64,000 nucleotides of DNA from Kryptolebias marmoratus (lineage: Eukaryota; Chordata; Actinopteri; Cyprinodontiformes; Rivulidae): contig NC_051439.1 in NCBI RefSeq assembly GCF_001649575.2, positions 14,972,512 to 15,036,511 of the forward strand, given 5' to 3'. A program made the position numbers and the translations under genes. Positions 28,301 through 40,478 of the stretch are shown piece by piece; the stretch's first letter is position 1, and every line of letters starts with the position of its first letter. The notes below the pieces were generated by a model. The model was not told the DNA's origin. It did not search any database and saw only the letters and a program-made list of their open reading frames with translations.

Positions 28301-29489
28301 AGAAGAAAGCTGATTACAATCAGAACTCTTGCTTTTACGACCACAAAGATTTGCCGCAGCTGCATCACGATTTATTTATACTCAGCTTAATTAACTGTGG
28401 ATGGCTCAAAGGCTGCCTGCTGCTGCGTGGAGGTCCAGCTTAGAGACCTGCGAGAGGAGTGTGCAAAAGCAACATTAATGGCATCCATCATCAGCTACTA
28501 ATTATGCTGCCCGTGGGCCCCGGCTGGATCTGGTTTCAGCTTTGGGCTGCAGCCACCAAACACTTAGCATTCATATTTAATCACACCTCATTATCCGCCA
28601 ACAATGAAGGAAGGAGGCAGAGACTGTACCTCATATGCCAGAGAGTCACATACAGACAGGAAAAATATATCTCCCACACACAAGTATTAACACCTGCAGA
28701 GACAAATAGTGGTGACACATTAACACACCCCCAGTCAATGGGAGTTTGGAGAGAGGTCTCCGTTTGATGTGACTCAACCTCTTTGATGAGAGGTAGTGCC
28801 CTATTTCTGAGCTTTCTCTCCAACTTTCATGTGAGATTCTCTTTTTTTTCTGTATTTCTGGTTCAAAGAGCAGCAAAACCAAACAGGGGCTAATCCTTTA
28901 TCCACACAACAACTGCTGGTTTGTTGCTGGGCTATCAGCTAAGAGTGATGTCACACTCCTCAGGTGTAAGTAGTCTGATGTTGGAGATCAAATATGACTT
29001 GAGTCTGCTCAGGCCACCTGTCCTTGTTACTGTCATTCAGGTGAAAGAGAATATAGTGAGTCACACGCTTCACTCATCTGAAAACTTCACAGTAGTTTGA
29101 AGCCCTACCTGGGATTTTCCTTTGTTTGTTTGGTGTTAGCGTGATTTAGTGACCCACTGGGGAGTTTACTGAGTCTGATGTGCGTCAGCGAGCACCTTAA
29201 AAAGGCAGGTCTGAGCAACTTGTACATAGTTATCCAGAACTTGTTTGTTAAGCTCTGATCCCACCAGATGAAATGAGAGATGCTCCTGAAAAATGCAGGA
29301 GCTACTAAACAAAAAAAAAACAACATAGCAATATCTTCTTTCTCTGAGCTGTGACTTGACACACAAATCTTCAATTAATTCAGATTGTTTTCATTCTTGG
29401 TACTTTTATTTATCTGGAATTGATCATTTTCAAATAATAGTAGTCAAAGTGGCTTTAATTAACAATAAATCACAACAATTCACAGATTT

Positions 29490-30664
29490 TTAATTAGTAA
29501 AACGTAGTAAAACATTGTACAAAATGTAAATAAGAACAGAATGCAATGATTTGCCAATCTGATGAGCCCATACTGTATTCACAGTGGAACATGGTAAATA
29601 AATTAAATGCTGATACTAAGAAATTGTATCTTTTTTTTTTTTTTNNNNNNNNNNNNNNNNNNNNNNGGGGTAATTTTATGGCAGCAACACATCTCAAGTA
29701 AGTTGGGACATGGGCAACAAAAGGCTGTAAACAGTAATAAAAAAACAACTGGAGGAGCATTTTTTGCACCTAATTAGGTTAACTGGCTACAGGTCAGTGA
29801 GAGGACTGGGTGTAAAAAGAGCATTTTAGAGAGGCTGAATTTCTTAGAAGTAAAGATGGGCAACAACTGTGCAAAACTGCATCTAAAAACAATGTAACAA
29901 TGTTAGAATAATGTTCCTCAGTGGCAAAGGTCAAGGCTGAAAGTCAATGTCAGATGGCTGTGATCTTCAGGCCCTCAGGCGGCGCTACATTAAAAACAGG
30001 TCTGATTCTGTTCTGGACATCACTACATGGGCTCAGGAAGACTTCTACAAATCATTGTCTGTAAACACAGTTCACCGTGCCGTCCACAAATGCTGCTTAA
30101 AACTAAATATGTGACCACCATCCAAAAACTCTGCCTTCTTCTCTGGTCCACAGCCATAGTCCATTTAAAATGGACTATAGCAAAGTGGAAAACCATTTAG
30201 TGGTCAGATGAATTTAAATTTGACATTCTTTTTGAAAATTACTGACAACATGTCCTCCATACGAAAGAGGAAAAAAAAACTATTAGGCCTGTTATCAGCA
30301 CACTGTTAAAGGGGTGCATTAGTGTCTCTGGCATGGGCAGCTTCCACATTTGGAAAAGCACCATCAATGCAGAACAGTACATACAGATTTTAGAACAACA
30401 TACAGTATGCCCCCATCCAGCAAAAAAAATCCATCAGCTGGTCTCTTTACAGACTGGTGTTAGAAGATGTGATGCTTCACAGTGGTAAAAACGGTCCTGT
30501 TCCAACTTTTTTGAGTTGTGTTGCTGCCATAAAATTTGTAATTGCCTTATTTTTTTCCTAAAAATTGTACAATTTCTTAGTTTCAACATTTAATATTTTC
30601 ACTATGTTTTATTGTATTTACATTTTACACAACATCCCAACATTTTTGGAAATCAGGCTTGATA
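29490..30664 (+). mobile_element. Degenerate Tc1/mariner-type DNA transposon remnant
   Basis: Near both ends lie inverted copies of the same motif (TGTACAAAATGTAAAT around 29515-29530, ATTTACATTTTACACAACAT around 30616-30635), followed on the right by a CCCAACATTTTTGGAA block typical of fish Tc1-like terminal repeats. A plus-strand frame at 29965-30113 encodes a Tc1-transposase-like stretch, including YIKNRSDSVLDITTWAQEDF and SVNTVHRAVHKC, then hits a stop. Further transposase-like pieces follow in shifted frames (WSDEFKFDILF, GMGSFHIWKSTINAEQYIQI). The N-terminal DNA-binding part is mostly deleted and the catalytic C-terminal half is absent. The element is therefore dead. The left boundary is blurred. 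The exact subfamily is not determined. Confidence 0.85.
29645..29666. other. Assembly gap (22 N)
   Basis: Run of N immediately after a T homopolymer inside the Tc1-like remnant; the gap length may be arbitrary. Confidence 0.99.
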
Positions 30665-31949
30665 TATTTTTCTTCTTGTTTTGTTATGTTTTACATATTA
30701 ACAGAGAAACCTGCAACAGTTCTGGCAAATCTAATTTTTACAGTTTTAACAGTCTTCACTTCCTCATGTTTGGTTCAGCACCTGAGCACCATAGTAGAAA
30801 TGTAAACAACAACAACAACAACAACAAAAATTGAGTCATTTGACCTCTTGTGAGGCCAAGTAATCAGTGTATGACCTCAGATAGCGCCGTCTCTCATTTG
30901 TCATCACAGACAGCAGGGCCTGAGAGAAAGTCATCAACAAGCACGTATGCTTGCCTCTCTACCCTCCCCTCTCAGAACAAATTTATTTAAATATAATAAA
31001 TACCAAATAATTTGGACAAACTTGCTCTAGTTGTGTAACAGAACACAAATGTAGCCGTAGTGGACACAAGTTAGTTGATTTGTCACTGGACTGAAGTTTA
31101 ACTTTGAATTTTCACCATTTTGTAATAATAGTTTTAAAAATCATATGAAACCTTGTAATGTAACACAAGTAACATAATAGACTGAAGGTGTCACAAGCTA
31201 TAGTCCTGAATTATTGATTCAAGAAAAGCAGTCTGATCGAAAATCAGTGATTCAATTCGGATCCAATACAGAGTCAGATGAAATCCAAGCTGTTGGAAAA
31301 CGCAACAGTCCATGGATGCTCCTTAATGTATATTCCATTAAAAATTTACACTCTGCACCAAGAGTGGGTCAAGTATGTACACATGTGTGTTTGTGTGCAG
31401 ACATTGGTGTCTGAGTGGGATAGGGGGTCGCTGCACCCACTGTTTTTATGCCCTGACTGCTCGTCTTTTGGATGTCTTGTAGACAGAGTTTGTAGAAGAG
31501 GAGGGGGTGACCTCCAGTCAGCGTTACGTGAACCCCCTCATGGACTGTGATGAAGTCAGATTGCCTAATCCACGGAAAACAAAAGTGCTGTCAGTCAGGC
31601 TCAACAAGTCATCAACAATAGCAGTGGCACCATCACCAGGCCGGGAATTTTACATGTCGACATTCAATTATGAGATATCGACACTGGAGAGGCTACTGAC
31701 TTCTACGCTCCTGCTGCTAATGGTCTCTAAGTGTTTGCGAGTGAAAATGTACTTTCTGTTTGGTTAAATAGGATAGATGAGCAGCTCATTATGTCTGCTC
31801 TTTGTGTTTTGTTCAAAGTGCTTTTGACAGCTGGTCTCCAAGTGTCGAATAACAATCAATGTCTGGCCTTTAAAGTGGCAGCAAGTTCATATGGGACTTC
31901 ATAATATAAAGGGTAATAGGCTGGAATAGGGTCTGAAAGAATTAAAGGC

Positions 31950-32330
31950 CAAGCATTCCTTTGTTTGAAGGAATGCATATCGCCCGACAACTTTCATGCC
32001 AGACTTTGAAACTAAAACCATCCTATGATAAGAAGCAGCTCATCTCTCAAGAAGCACTTGATGTATCAGTTAGTGTTCAGAGAATGTGTTGGAGATTACT
32101 CTCAGCTACCAACACAACAAAATTAAGTTGGAAATCTATGAAACTGGCTTGGTTAGAACCATTTCTGTGTTGGATACGGTTGGTTAGCTGTGGCAGCTAT
32201 CTTGCATGGAGTTGACTTCAAAAGGTAATCAGTGAACATTTCCTGAAAGTTTCATTAAAATCTGTCCACTGGTTTGTGAAACATTTTGTTAACAAGGCAG
32301 AAAAACAAACAAACACAAAAACGCAGGCAA
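31950..32330. repeat. Probable interspersed repeat of fish type
   Basis: The right part contains the phrase GTTTCATTAAAATCTGTCCA, followed by a 'kTTTTGTTAACAaGGCAgAcAAACAAAC'-like tail (positions about 32250-32316). This matches the recurrent 'tttcatgaaaatccgtcc ... gttaacagacaaacaaac' motif found throughout fish and invertebrate interspersed repeats. Class and left boundary are uncertain. Confidence 0.5.
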
Positions 32331-35300
32331 AAAATATTAATCTCTCTTTGACTAGCTGCAGCAATTATAAACAAAGAAGTAAAATGTTTGTCAGTTTTGA
32401 TGAATTATACCAATTTTCTAAAATAATAAAATTCTACTTATCAATTCCTCAACACTAATAAACTTTTTTTTTTTAAATTTACCACAGCCAGCTGTTATTG
32501 ATGCAGTTTACAGTTTGCAATTGTTTCTCAGCTGGTGATAAGCATCTCCAGTGAACTATAACAAGCGTTATGAATGAGCTCATCCTCAACTGTAATTTTA
32601 AGCCAGAACACGAGACAAACAGATCGTAGAGAAAAAACAGTCCTCCCAGCACTTCCAGCTTCCTTTGGCAGACCCCCTACCCCCCTCTTTTGGCAACTTG
32701 CCCCCTTCAGGACTGTTCCCATATTGTCCTTCCACTTCAGATGATGTCATTTGAGCAGCTTTGTTGTTCTGGTGAATATTTAACCGAGACAGGCAGGCAG
32801 CACGGACCAAACTGGAGGTAAAGGGAATGTAAAGAGATAGTGAAAGTGAGCTAGATCCATGTTTGAACACATTCCATGAGTATGAGGTGACCCAGTGTTG
32901 ACCGCCCCACGAGGAATCCCTTTGATAGCGCTCCTATCTGTCCGGTGATCAATACAGGACTGCACTGATAAAAGAACACGGCTCACATCAAAGCACACGC
33001 CTGCCACAATGAGGAGGATAAGTAATAAAATGTCAATTATTAATAGAGGGGAAGGGTCTCCTTTCAAGTGGGAGAGAATGTAGATAATGAAAATCAAACA
33101 AAATCCAATGTTCTATGATTCTTTCCTCAAGGCTTTTAAATCCTTGAAATAAAAATCTTTTTTTTTTTTACCTTGCTTACTATGTTAGACAAAAGAATTA
33201 TTGCACAAAGGCAGTACTGCTTTAACAAGAAGTCCAGTTTCGACACCTAAACAAAAGATGCAACTTTGTAGTAACCTTTATGCACCATCCTGCAGCTGTC
33301 ATGAATCTGAACCTTCACCTCCACATAACCCTGACATCTGTCTCACCAAAATAAAAATTCACAGATTCATATTTACCTGAACTTTTCACACCTGTCTGTG
33401 GCTCAAAATCAATACTTTCCCTCCAGGACTGGCTTTGTTCTTTCATGTTTTGATTCAGATTGTCAGTGTATTTTTTGTTCTTTCAGCTTGGTTTCAACCC
33501 AGCTGACTGTGAAGTTTATGTCGTTTGATGCAGCAGCTTGTCAGACGCTATGATTTTTTGAGCACACCTCTGATAATCTAGAAGAAAAGAGAGGCTGGCG
33601 CTGCACTTACGACCTCTCCACAGTTGTTAGACACTGTCCAACTTTATGTTAGACTCCCCACTGTGACTGTGATGTAAAATATTCATTAGAAATCTCAACA
33701 TATGGATTAGCATACATTTTTTATGTTGGCATTCCCATAAGGGAATAACAATCTATTGTATAGCACAAAAATATTTCAATAAAAACATTTTTTTTTTTAG
33801 CCTTTTGCCCTCTGATTTTCCTCCCAGGCAACTTCCTGCTGTCTTTTCCCTTTTTGTAGTGAACAAAACAAATAAATTTACTAATGAACCTTGGTGAGTG
33901 TTTCTGAGTCGTCCCTTCCTGTGAAGTTCACATGAAAGCAGATTATTGATTTTCTCCCTGGTTCCACCTCGAGTCTTACATCTCTGCTGGAACCATCTGA
34001 GCTCAATAAAGGCTTGTTTGTTTAGCAGATCAGAAAAAAAGTTTTGTTTCGTCCTTACTGCTTTCTTTGAATAATTAATGATATTTCTAAAGTGGAATAC
34101 TGTATTTATACTGAGAATATGCTTTTAAAAAATTAATTTAAGTAATCTACAATGGAAACAAGGAAAAGTAAACATTAAAAGTAAAAAAATGGAATTAACC
34201 TAAATATTGAAACTCTGAAAACAAGCACCTTTTATGACTTTCTTTTGGTTTATGTTAGCTTAAAAACATTTTTCATTTTACCTTTAATCAGCCCAGTGAA
34301 AATATTCCTGTAAAAGTAAAGCTGGTAAACTGAAAACATCCTTACAAATGTAAAACTAAGGAGTTAGTGGGGGTAGCTGTCGTAACTCAGTAGGGACTGC
34401 AGGGATTTTTCTCCTATCAGCTCGCCAAGATCGCCTTATGTGCTCCTTTTGACAGGCTAATGTGGTGACTCTGGGATCCTCCAACACTCAGCAGGGAGCT
34501 CCTGACCACCTGCAGCTGCAGGGCGGCCCAGGAGTGAACAAAAAAACCTCTTTTAACTCCAAGCTGGGAGGGTCCCCCTAAAAACAGCAGCACCAAGGAA
34601 AGACCTTAAATAAAGAAGGTATGAAAGCAGTAGTAGTGTGTGCCAATTTAGTCACCAGGTTTGGGAAATTTTAAGTAAAATCAAAAGACGAATTTAGACA
34701 AGATTTCAACTGAAAGCCAGAAAAGGAGACAAACTGAGAAAGAAGGGCATAAATTTTGAACTGACAGTCATTCAAAAATATAAGATTCAGTACAACCTGT
34801 ATATTCTTGCACAGTCTACAGTATTTCAGAAACCCAGCTTTTCCTTGGCTCTAATGCAATAATTTCCCCTTTTCACCTCAGCTGTTTTCTTTGAGAGCAT
34901 GTCTCAGCCACACAAAGTTTCTGACTGTTATGTGTGCATTCGTCCTTAATTATAGAAGCCTTTATTTAAGTAACAACCTCAGAGACAACATTTTCTGCTC
35001 TTTATCCATTTGAGATGCCAAGCAGGGAAACAAAAACACAAAAAAAGTCTCTGTCAGGTTTTCAAGAATATAGCAGACAGTTTGTCTGAGGTAACTTTGT
35101 ACCTCAGACAAAGAGAATGATGTCATGCTGTCTCCTGCCTGCCAGCGATGGCAATTCAAAGTCACTATTTCCGATAATGGCAGAACAGTCACCACAACGT
35201 GTCCATAACATATTGTAAGCCTTGAAAGGAAGCCTTGTACCACACAAAAAAATATATCCACCTTAGTCCAACTGCAACAAAGTGTTCCATCAGCCACATG

Positions 35301-36024
35301 TGTAACTCTACTCTTGGGTGATGAAATTGTCAATTCATAATGAAAATTGATCTGCAGACGTTTCCCAAAGTGAGATCATTCCTTTCTTTTTTTTATATGT
35401 CACACTTACCAATGAATGATGAGGTGAAGAGAGCTTGGATAAATTAAGAACTAAAGATAATTTATAGAAGGAGTAGCCTACTGCTGTTTTACTATAACGT
35501 CCTTGTTTGTGTACAACGTAAGTAGTAATTTTTTTCTGTTCTTTATGAAGCATTTAACTGTATGACCCCCTTGAAAAACTTTAGTCTTTTATTTTACCTA
35601 AGTTATTTGTCTTTCTCACCTCCTTTCCAATTGCAGTATCAAACCCAGTAACCGTCATCATCAGGTAAACAACTGAACATTCACATTCCTTCCCTTTTAT
35701 TCCCCACTTTTTCTCACCCACCTGCGACTGATCTCCCAGTTCATGCTTCTATTGTGACATAAACCCGAGGTCTTTAATTTGTTTGCTCCTCTGGCTCCCC
35801 CCAAGCTCTTCACACCTCAGTGTGACTCTGTGCCCTAGAACCCAAAAAGCAGATTAACCGACCATCACCACATCTCCTCCCTTTGCTTCGGTGTCTCCTC
35901 GATGCTCCGTCTTCACCTCCTCTGACCTGTCTGCATCTGTTTCAAGGTCCAGGGTAAGGTTACTGCACTGTGGGTCACTGACCCACAACAAGGGGTAAAT
36001 TGATGGGTCACATGAAGGAGAGAC

Positions 36025-36062
36025 ACCCCCCCCCCACACGCACACGCGCACACACACACACC
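36025..36062. repeat. C-run plus (CA)n repeat
   Basis: Ten or more C residues followed by a CA/CG-alternating tract. Low complexity. Confidence 0.9.
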
Positions 36063-39000
36063 TTGCAGCAGCCACTGATGTCATAGCAAAATGCCTTAGG
36101 GATGGGCTGCAACCTGGTGATGTCATGGCATGCTTGAATATCTGATGGGTGGGGGATGGAGAGGAATGAATGCATGAATGTGTACAGAAATGGATGGATG
36201 ATGGCAATACGTTAATGAAGATGATGAAATTCACTAAAAGAGAAGAGAATTACTAACAAATGTCCTCTGACCATGATTGCCTCTATTTTTTATGGTCATA
36301 ACAGGCACTTCAACTAAAAGCACCAATGATATTCAATCATGATATTCTCTCCATGGACCAATGTGACCTCAAATAAGTATTCTGTATTTTCAGATGGAGG
36401 TGAAAGCATTTTTGTCATTCAGAAAGGCAGTCTGAGAGGCGTGCTTTGTTTGTTTGGAGGTCTGGTGACACACAGTAATGGTCAGTATAGGTTGCAACCT
36501 GTGACTTTGTAAAGTAGAAGGGATGAAAAAGTAATGGGAGAAATTTGACCGCATCTTTTCTCTTCGTTTTTCTTCTTGGAAAATGAATTTTATCTTAATA
36601 ATATGTTCATTTTATCCTAAAGGTTACAGATCTTTTCTAATACCATATTTTATATTCTGTTATACTTTGTCTTATTTACCAAACAAAACAAAAAGACTTA
36701 AATATGTCACCTGACCCCTCCACCGTCATGCCTATGGCCAACTGAATGGGTCAAAAATAACTAATTAAGGTAAGGGGTGCCATCGACTATGTGCGGCTCT
36801 ACAGGCTCAGGCATGCAAAAACAACATAAACAGGTGCTTTGAATGTGCACACACATCCTCTGAGATCTCACATTCCAACACAAGGCTGAGCCAGCTTCTC
36901 CTTCCCTTCACAACCCCCGTTTAAAACTCTTAAGACTCCCAAACACTTTGATTACAAGATCGCCTTACATCACCAAGCCAACAGAGAAACATTAGTGGGA
37001 GTACCATCTCTGCTAGGTAGTTATAGATTGTGTTGCATAGAGGATGAGGTCATGAAGTAAATGTATGGCTGCTATGCCTCACTGTCACTTTCCTAATTGG
37101 AACGACAAGCAGGGTCTTATCTCTCATGTGCTAAGATCTTAATCTCTTCAACAGAATCAGTGCTGACAGTCTTTGCAGTGCACATAAATACTGACACAAG
37201 TATCCAGATGTATTTGAGGTATGTTGTCGGTGTAACATAACACTGACTCTGTGTGATATATTTCAGGTGATATGCTGACCTCTGTGATGGCGAGGTCAAG
37301 GCACAGGGCATTGGGTACATTTGAGGTCTGTTGTTGTGTTCTACCTCGGAGCACAGTCACCAGTTGTCTGCTTGAAAATCTTCATGGCTGAAATTCACTG
37401 CAGCTGTTGTTCGGCACTGCCAGACTGGCAAGAAAATTCACCGGGGAAGTTTTCCAGAATGTGTGCCAACCAAACGGCTCCACCACAGTCCTCAGATGCA
37501 AGAGGGTGGGTACAACAAAGACACAATACAACGCTAAAGGCTCCCTTAAAGGCCATCAAATATTCATCTGCCATACGGCACTGAGCTCTAGGCTCTGTAC
37601 CCTCAGTGGTGCATGACAAAACCACCACCAAAACACAACAACCCAATAATAAGCACAAAATAAGATGACACTTTAACTTTAAAAAGCAGTTTAAATGATT
37701 GTTTAATGAACACATACTTGTTTTCTCACCTGCTCACATTATGCAGAATTACTAGTGAGCTCATGTTGAGAGAAACCATTAATGAAGATAACAATGACAT
37801 CACCAGACTGACCGCGTGCTTCAATAACTCCAGTTAACTGCAATCTGTCAATAAAACCTCCCATCAATGAGTCTAGCCAGGCTAATTCCGACTGTGACCA
37901 GGCCTTAAACGTGTTTAGAGCTGCTTGTGGGGCAATAATTGGCTTTGCAGCCTCCCAGGCTCACTTTAAAGATGTTATCAACTTGTTAACAACCACAGCA
38001 GAGCTTGAGTTGTTCGTCTAAAGGCTTGTCACCAATCAATCAGCTGTGGCAGTCGGTCAGATTTCTCAAAATCTATGGTGGCAATTTTAGTTTTTCAATT
38101 AAATGGTTGCCAAAACCAATTTGGCCAAAAATTTACAAAGATTTGCAATATTCAAAACTGTGCTAAATGTTTAATCACACTTACTGGAAGCACTGACTGT
38201 CAAATTTTCACCAGGAGGCAGTATTAGGACATTTTTCACACTTCAGGTTCATATGAAGTTCATACACCTCTCGCTCGATCAGCTCCGTCTGCTTGTTAAC
38301 GCATCGGCCCTGAGGTGGAAAACACATTTCACACTTCTGTCAGGACTGGTCAGTGATACTATATGTATACGAACCAATCAGCTTATATATTGACCGTGGG
38401 ATGAAATGCAACTACATCTCAAATGTTCAGATGAGATGCTTTAATCATATATTAGAATTTAAGCTTCTTTCAATTGTATGTATGGTGCATTTTTTAAAAC
38501 TTAAAAATCTTAAAGTAGGTGTGACATGAATAAAACAGTAAATTCAACCAGAAATGCAGAATGCTTGATAAGTTGGTGTAGAACTTTATTGGAAACACGT
38601 GCAGGCTTACCCAGAATCCAAACATTTCTGTGAAAGCACGATAGACAATAGATGCCGCAAAAGGTAGAAATAAAGCCTGTAGCAATAAAGCAAGAATTGT
38701 CTAAAAACAGTTTTTTTTTTATCAGTGAAATTTATTCAAAAACATTAGATTGTGGTCTGATATAATCAAGGAAAGGTCCTCTAGGAATGGAAACAACATG
38801 ATAATTGATGTTAATATGATGTGTTTTCCTAACCTGAGCTTTTGTTTTCTTCTAGAGATATAAATGTAGGGCCCTTTTTAAAAATAAGTTTTAATTTTAG
38901 ATGTATGTTAAAACTCCTTTCAACATTTTTTTTTTCCGGAAATGTGTTTGTTTTCATCCATTACAAATGGAGAGGATTAAACAACAACCAAGTTAAAAGA

Positions 39001-39689
39001 ACCCCATGAAAATGTTTGCACTCAATTTCTAAATTGGATTCTCTCACTAAGAGATTAAAAAAAGAGAACTCAGGAACATATTCTAGTTAGCATGTGACTA
39101 CACACATAAACAAATTGGAGAACACACAGAAATGTGGCTAAAAGGAAACAGAAATTTGGTCTGGCCACAAATATGAGGGGAAATCTGACTAAAGCAACAG
39201 GAAGACAGTTAGTCACACGCAACCTCATCATGTTCAGACATTTGCATTGGCAATATGGAAACAAAACCCAACAGGAGACTCAGTTTATCCTTTGACTTTT
39301 AGTGCTTAAAAACATTTTATTAATTATACTGACATATATTTACTGAAACTACTGAAGCATTTTTACAGTAGAATAACACTTTTACCTCAGTAAACAACTA
39401 AAAACCTTTTCAGTCACTTGATACTGTTGGAATGAAATTTCCTGACTGTATTTAACCTCATTCGTGTTTTGCTTTGGCGTGTTCTTGTGTTTTGATGTTC
39501 ATTTCAGCAAAACTCAGTAATGAATTCAGTCCTTCTCTTCAATAAGCCCCAGAGCAGAAACAGGCATCACACTGTGGCTGCTGTTTGCTTCATTTGCATC
39601 ATTTGGCTTTTGAGAAATACGCATGGAATTTGATACAGTGGAACACAGGCACGCTAGTATTTTCTTTTGGGAAGCACGTGTAAAAGAAT

Positions 39690-39960
39690 GAACGTGTTTG
39701 ACCAAAGTGCTTTACAAGGTATAAGATCATTAAATAAGCAATAAAGCGAACATCAGTAAATCGGTAAAACACAGTAAAATAACAAATTGCTTAAGATTGC
39801 ATAATAAATGCCAAGTTTAGTCAGTTCGAATTGAGCAGTTTTAATTTTCACAGCTCAGTTCCACAGAGTAGGAACCACCATTAAAAAGATCTTTTTTGAT
39901 CTTTGAACCTCAGAGGTCTCCTGCTGGTTATCAGTTTAACTCAGGTGGTTGTAATTTAAA
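39690..39960. repeat. Possible old interspersed repeat fragment
   Basis: The segment begins with CCAAAGTGCTTTACAAGGTA and later reads GATCTTTGAACCTCAGAGGT. Both phrases resemble a dispersed fish repeat family that I recall only loosely. No terminal repeats or coding frame seen. Confidence 0.3.
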
Positions 39961-40423
39961 TCACTTCTTGAAACAATATTTCATTCAGCAGGTTTAATAA
40001 TATTAATCTAGCTGTCTCATTGTTTTCATTCAAGTAGACAGGCACAAGTGATGCAACCAGTTTACTTGTCTATGCAAAATATATTTTTGATTACTGAAGG
40101 GTTTCACTTTGATAAATAAGTTCAAACAAATCTCATCATCTTTAATCAAATTAAAACACTTGCCAGAGTAAAATTAGTTTGGCCTGGCCAGTTAAATGAG
40201 ACTCACTCGGCTTTAGTGAAAATTTTAAATCCCCAAAAAATGATATTGACCAAGCCCAGACCTTTTGTTCAATAAATATGTTTTTATGCAGATGTCAGTT
40301 GCAGTGTCAGTATTTTATTATTTGCAAGTGAAATGATCAAGGAAGTTAATTTTTCTGTAAGTGCCGTTATGCAGAATTCCCCCCAGCTCTTAAACAGATG
40401 CAACAACACATGAACAATACATA

Positions 40424-40478
40424 TTTTCTCAGCTTGTGATCAAACAACTTGTGCTTCCAAACCACCGAACCCGTTAGA
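40424..40478 (+). promoter_or_regulatory. Proximal 5' flank of receptor copy A, conserved with copy B
   Basis: The block TTTTCTCAGCTTGTGATCAA with the following AACTTGTGCTTC is matched upstream of copy B at 44669-44700 (TTTCTCGGCTTGCGATTAAA...AACTTGCTTC), at the same distance from the paired ATGATG start. The conservation shows that the duplication included the proximal promoter or 5' UTR. No TATA box or initiator can be assigned with confidence. Confidence 0.45.

Larger units (their letters stand above)
22721..29489. other. Intergenic region upstream of bmf, no gene recognised
   Basis: No supportable exon. Contents seen: a TCC-rich minisatellite at 23.78 kb, CA-repeat tracts near 25.3 kb, and two GC-richer unique patches (about 24840-25250 and 28280-28580) that read like conserved non-coding DNA rather than repeats. 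The rest is AT-rich. Confidence 0.6.
30665..40423. other. Intergenic region between the Tc1 remnant and the receptor cluster
   Basis: No gene supported. It holds an (AAC)n tract at 30805-30826, a probable interspersed repeat at 31.95-32.33 kb, a C/CA-rich run at 36.03 kb, a probable old repeat at 39.69-39.96 kb, and GC-balanced unique stretches (about 32480-33090, 34380-34600, 37780-38060) that could be conserved non-coding elements. One open stretch after a good acceptor at 31483 is discussed among the findings. Confidence 0.6.
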
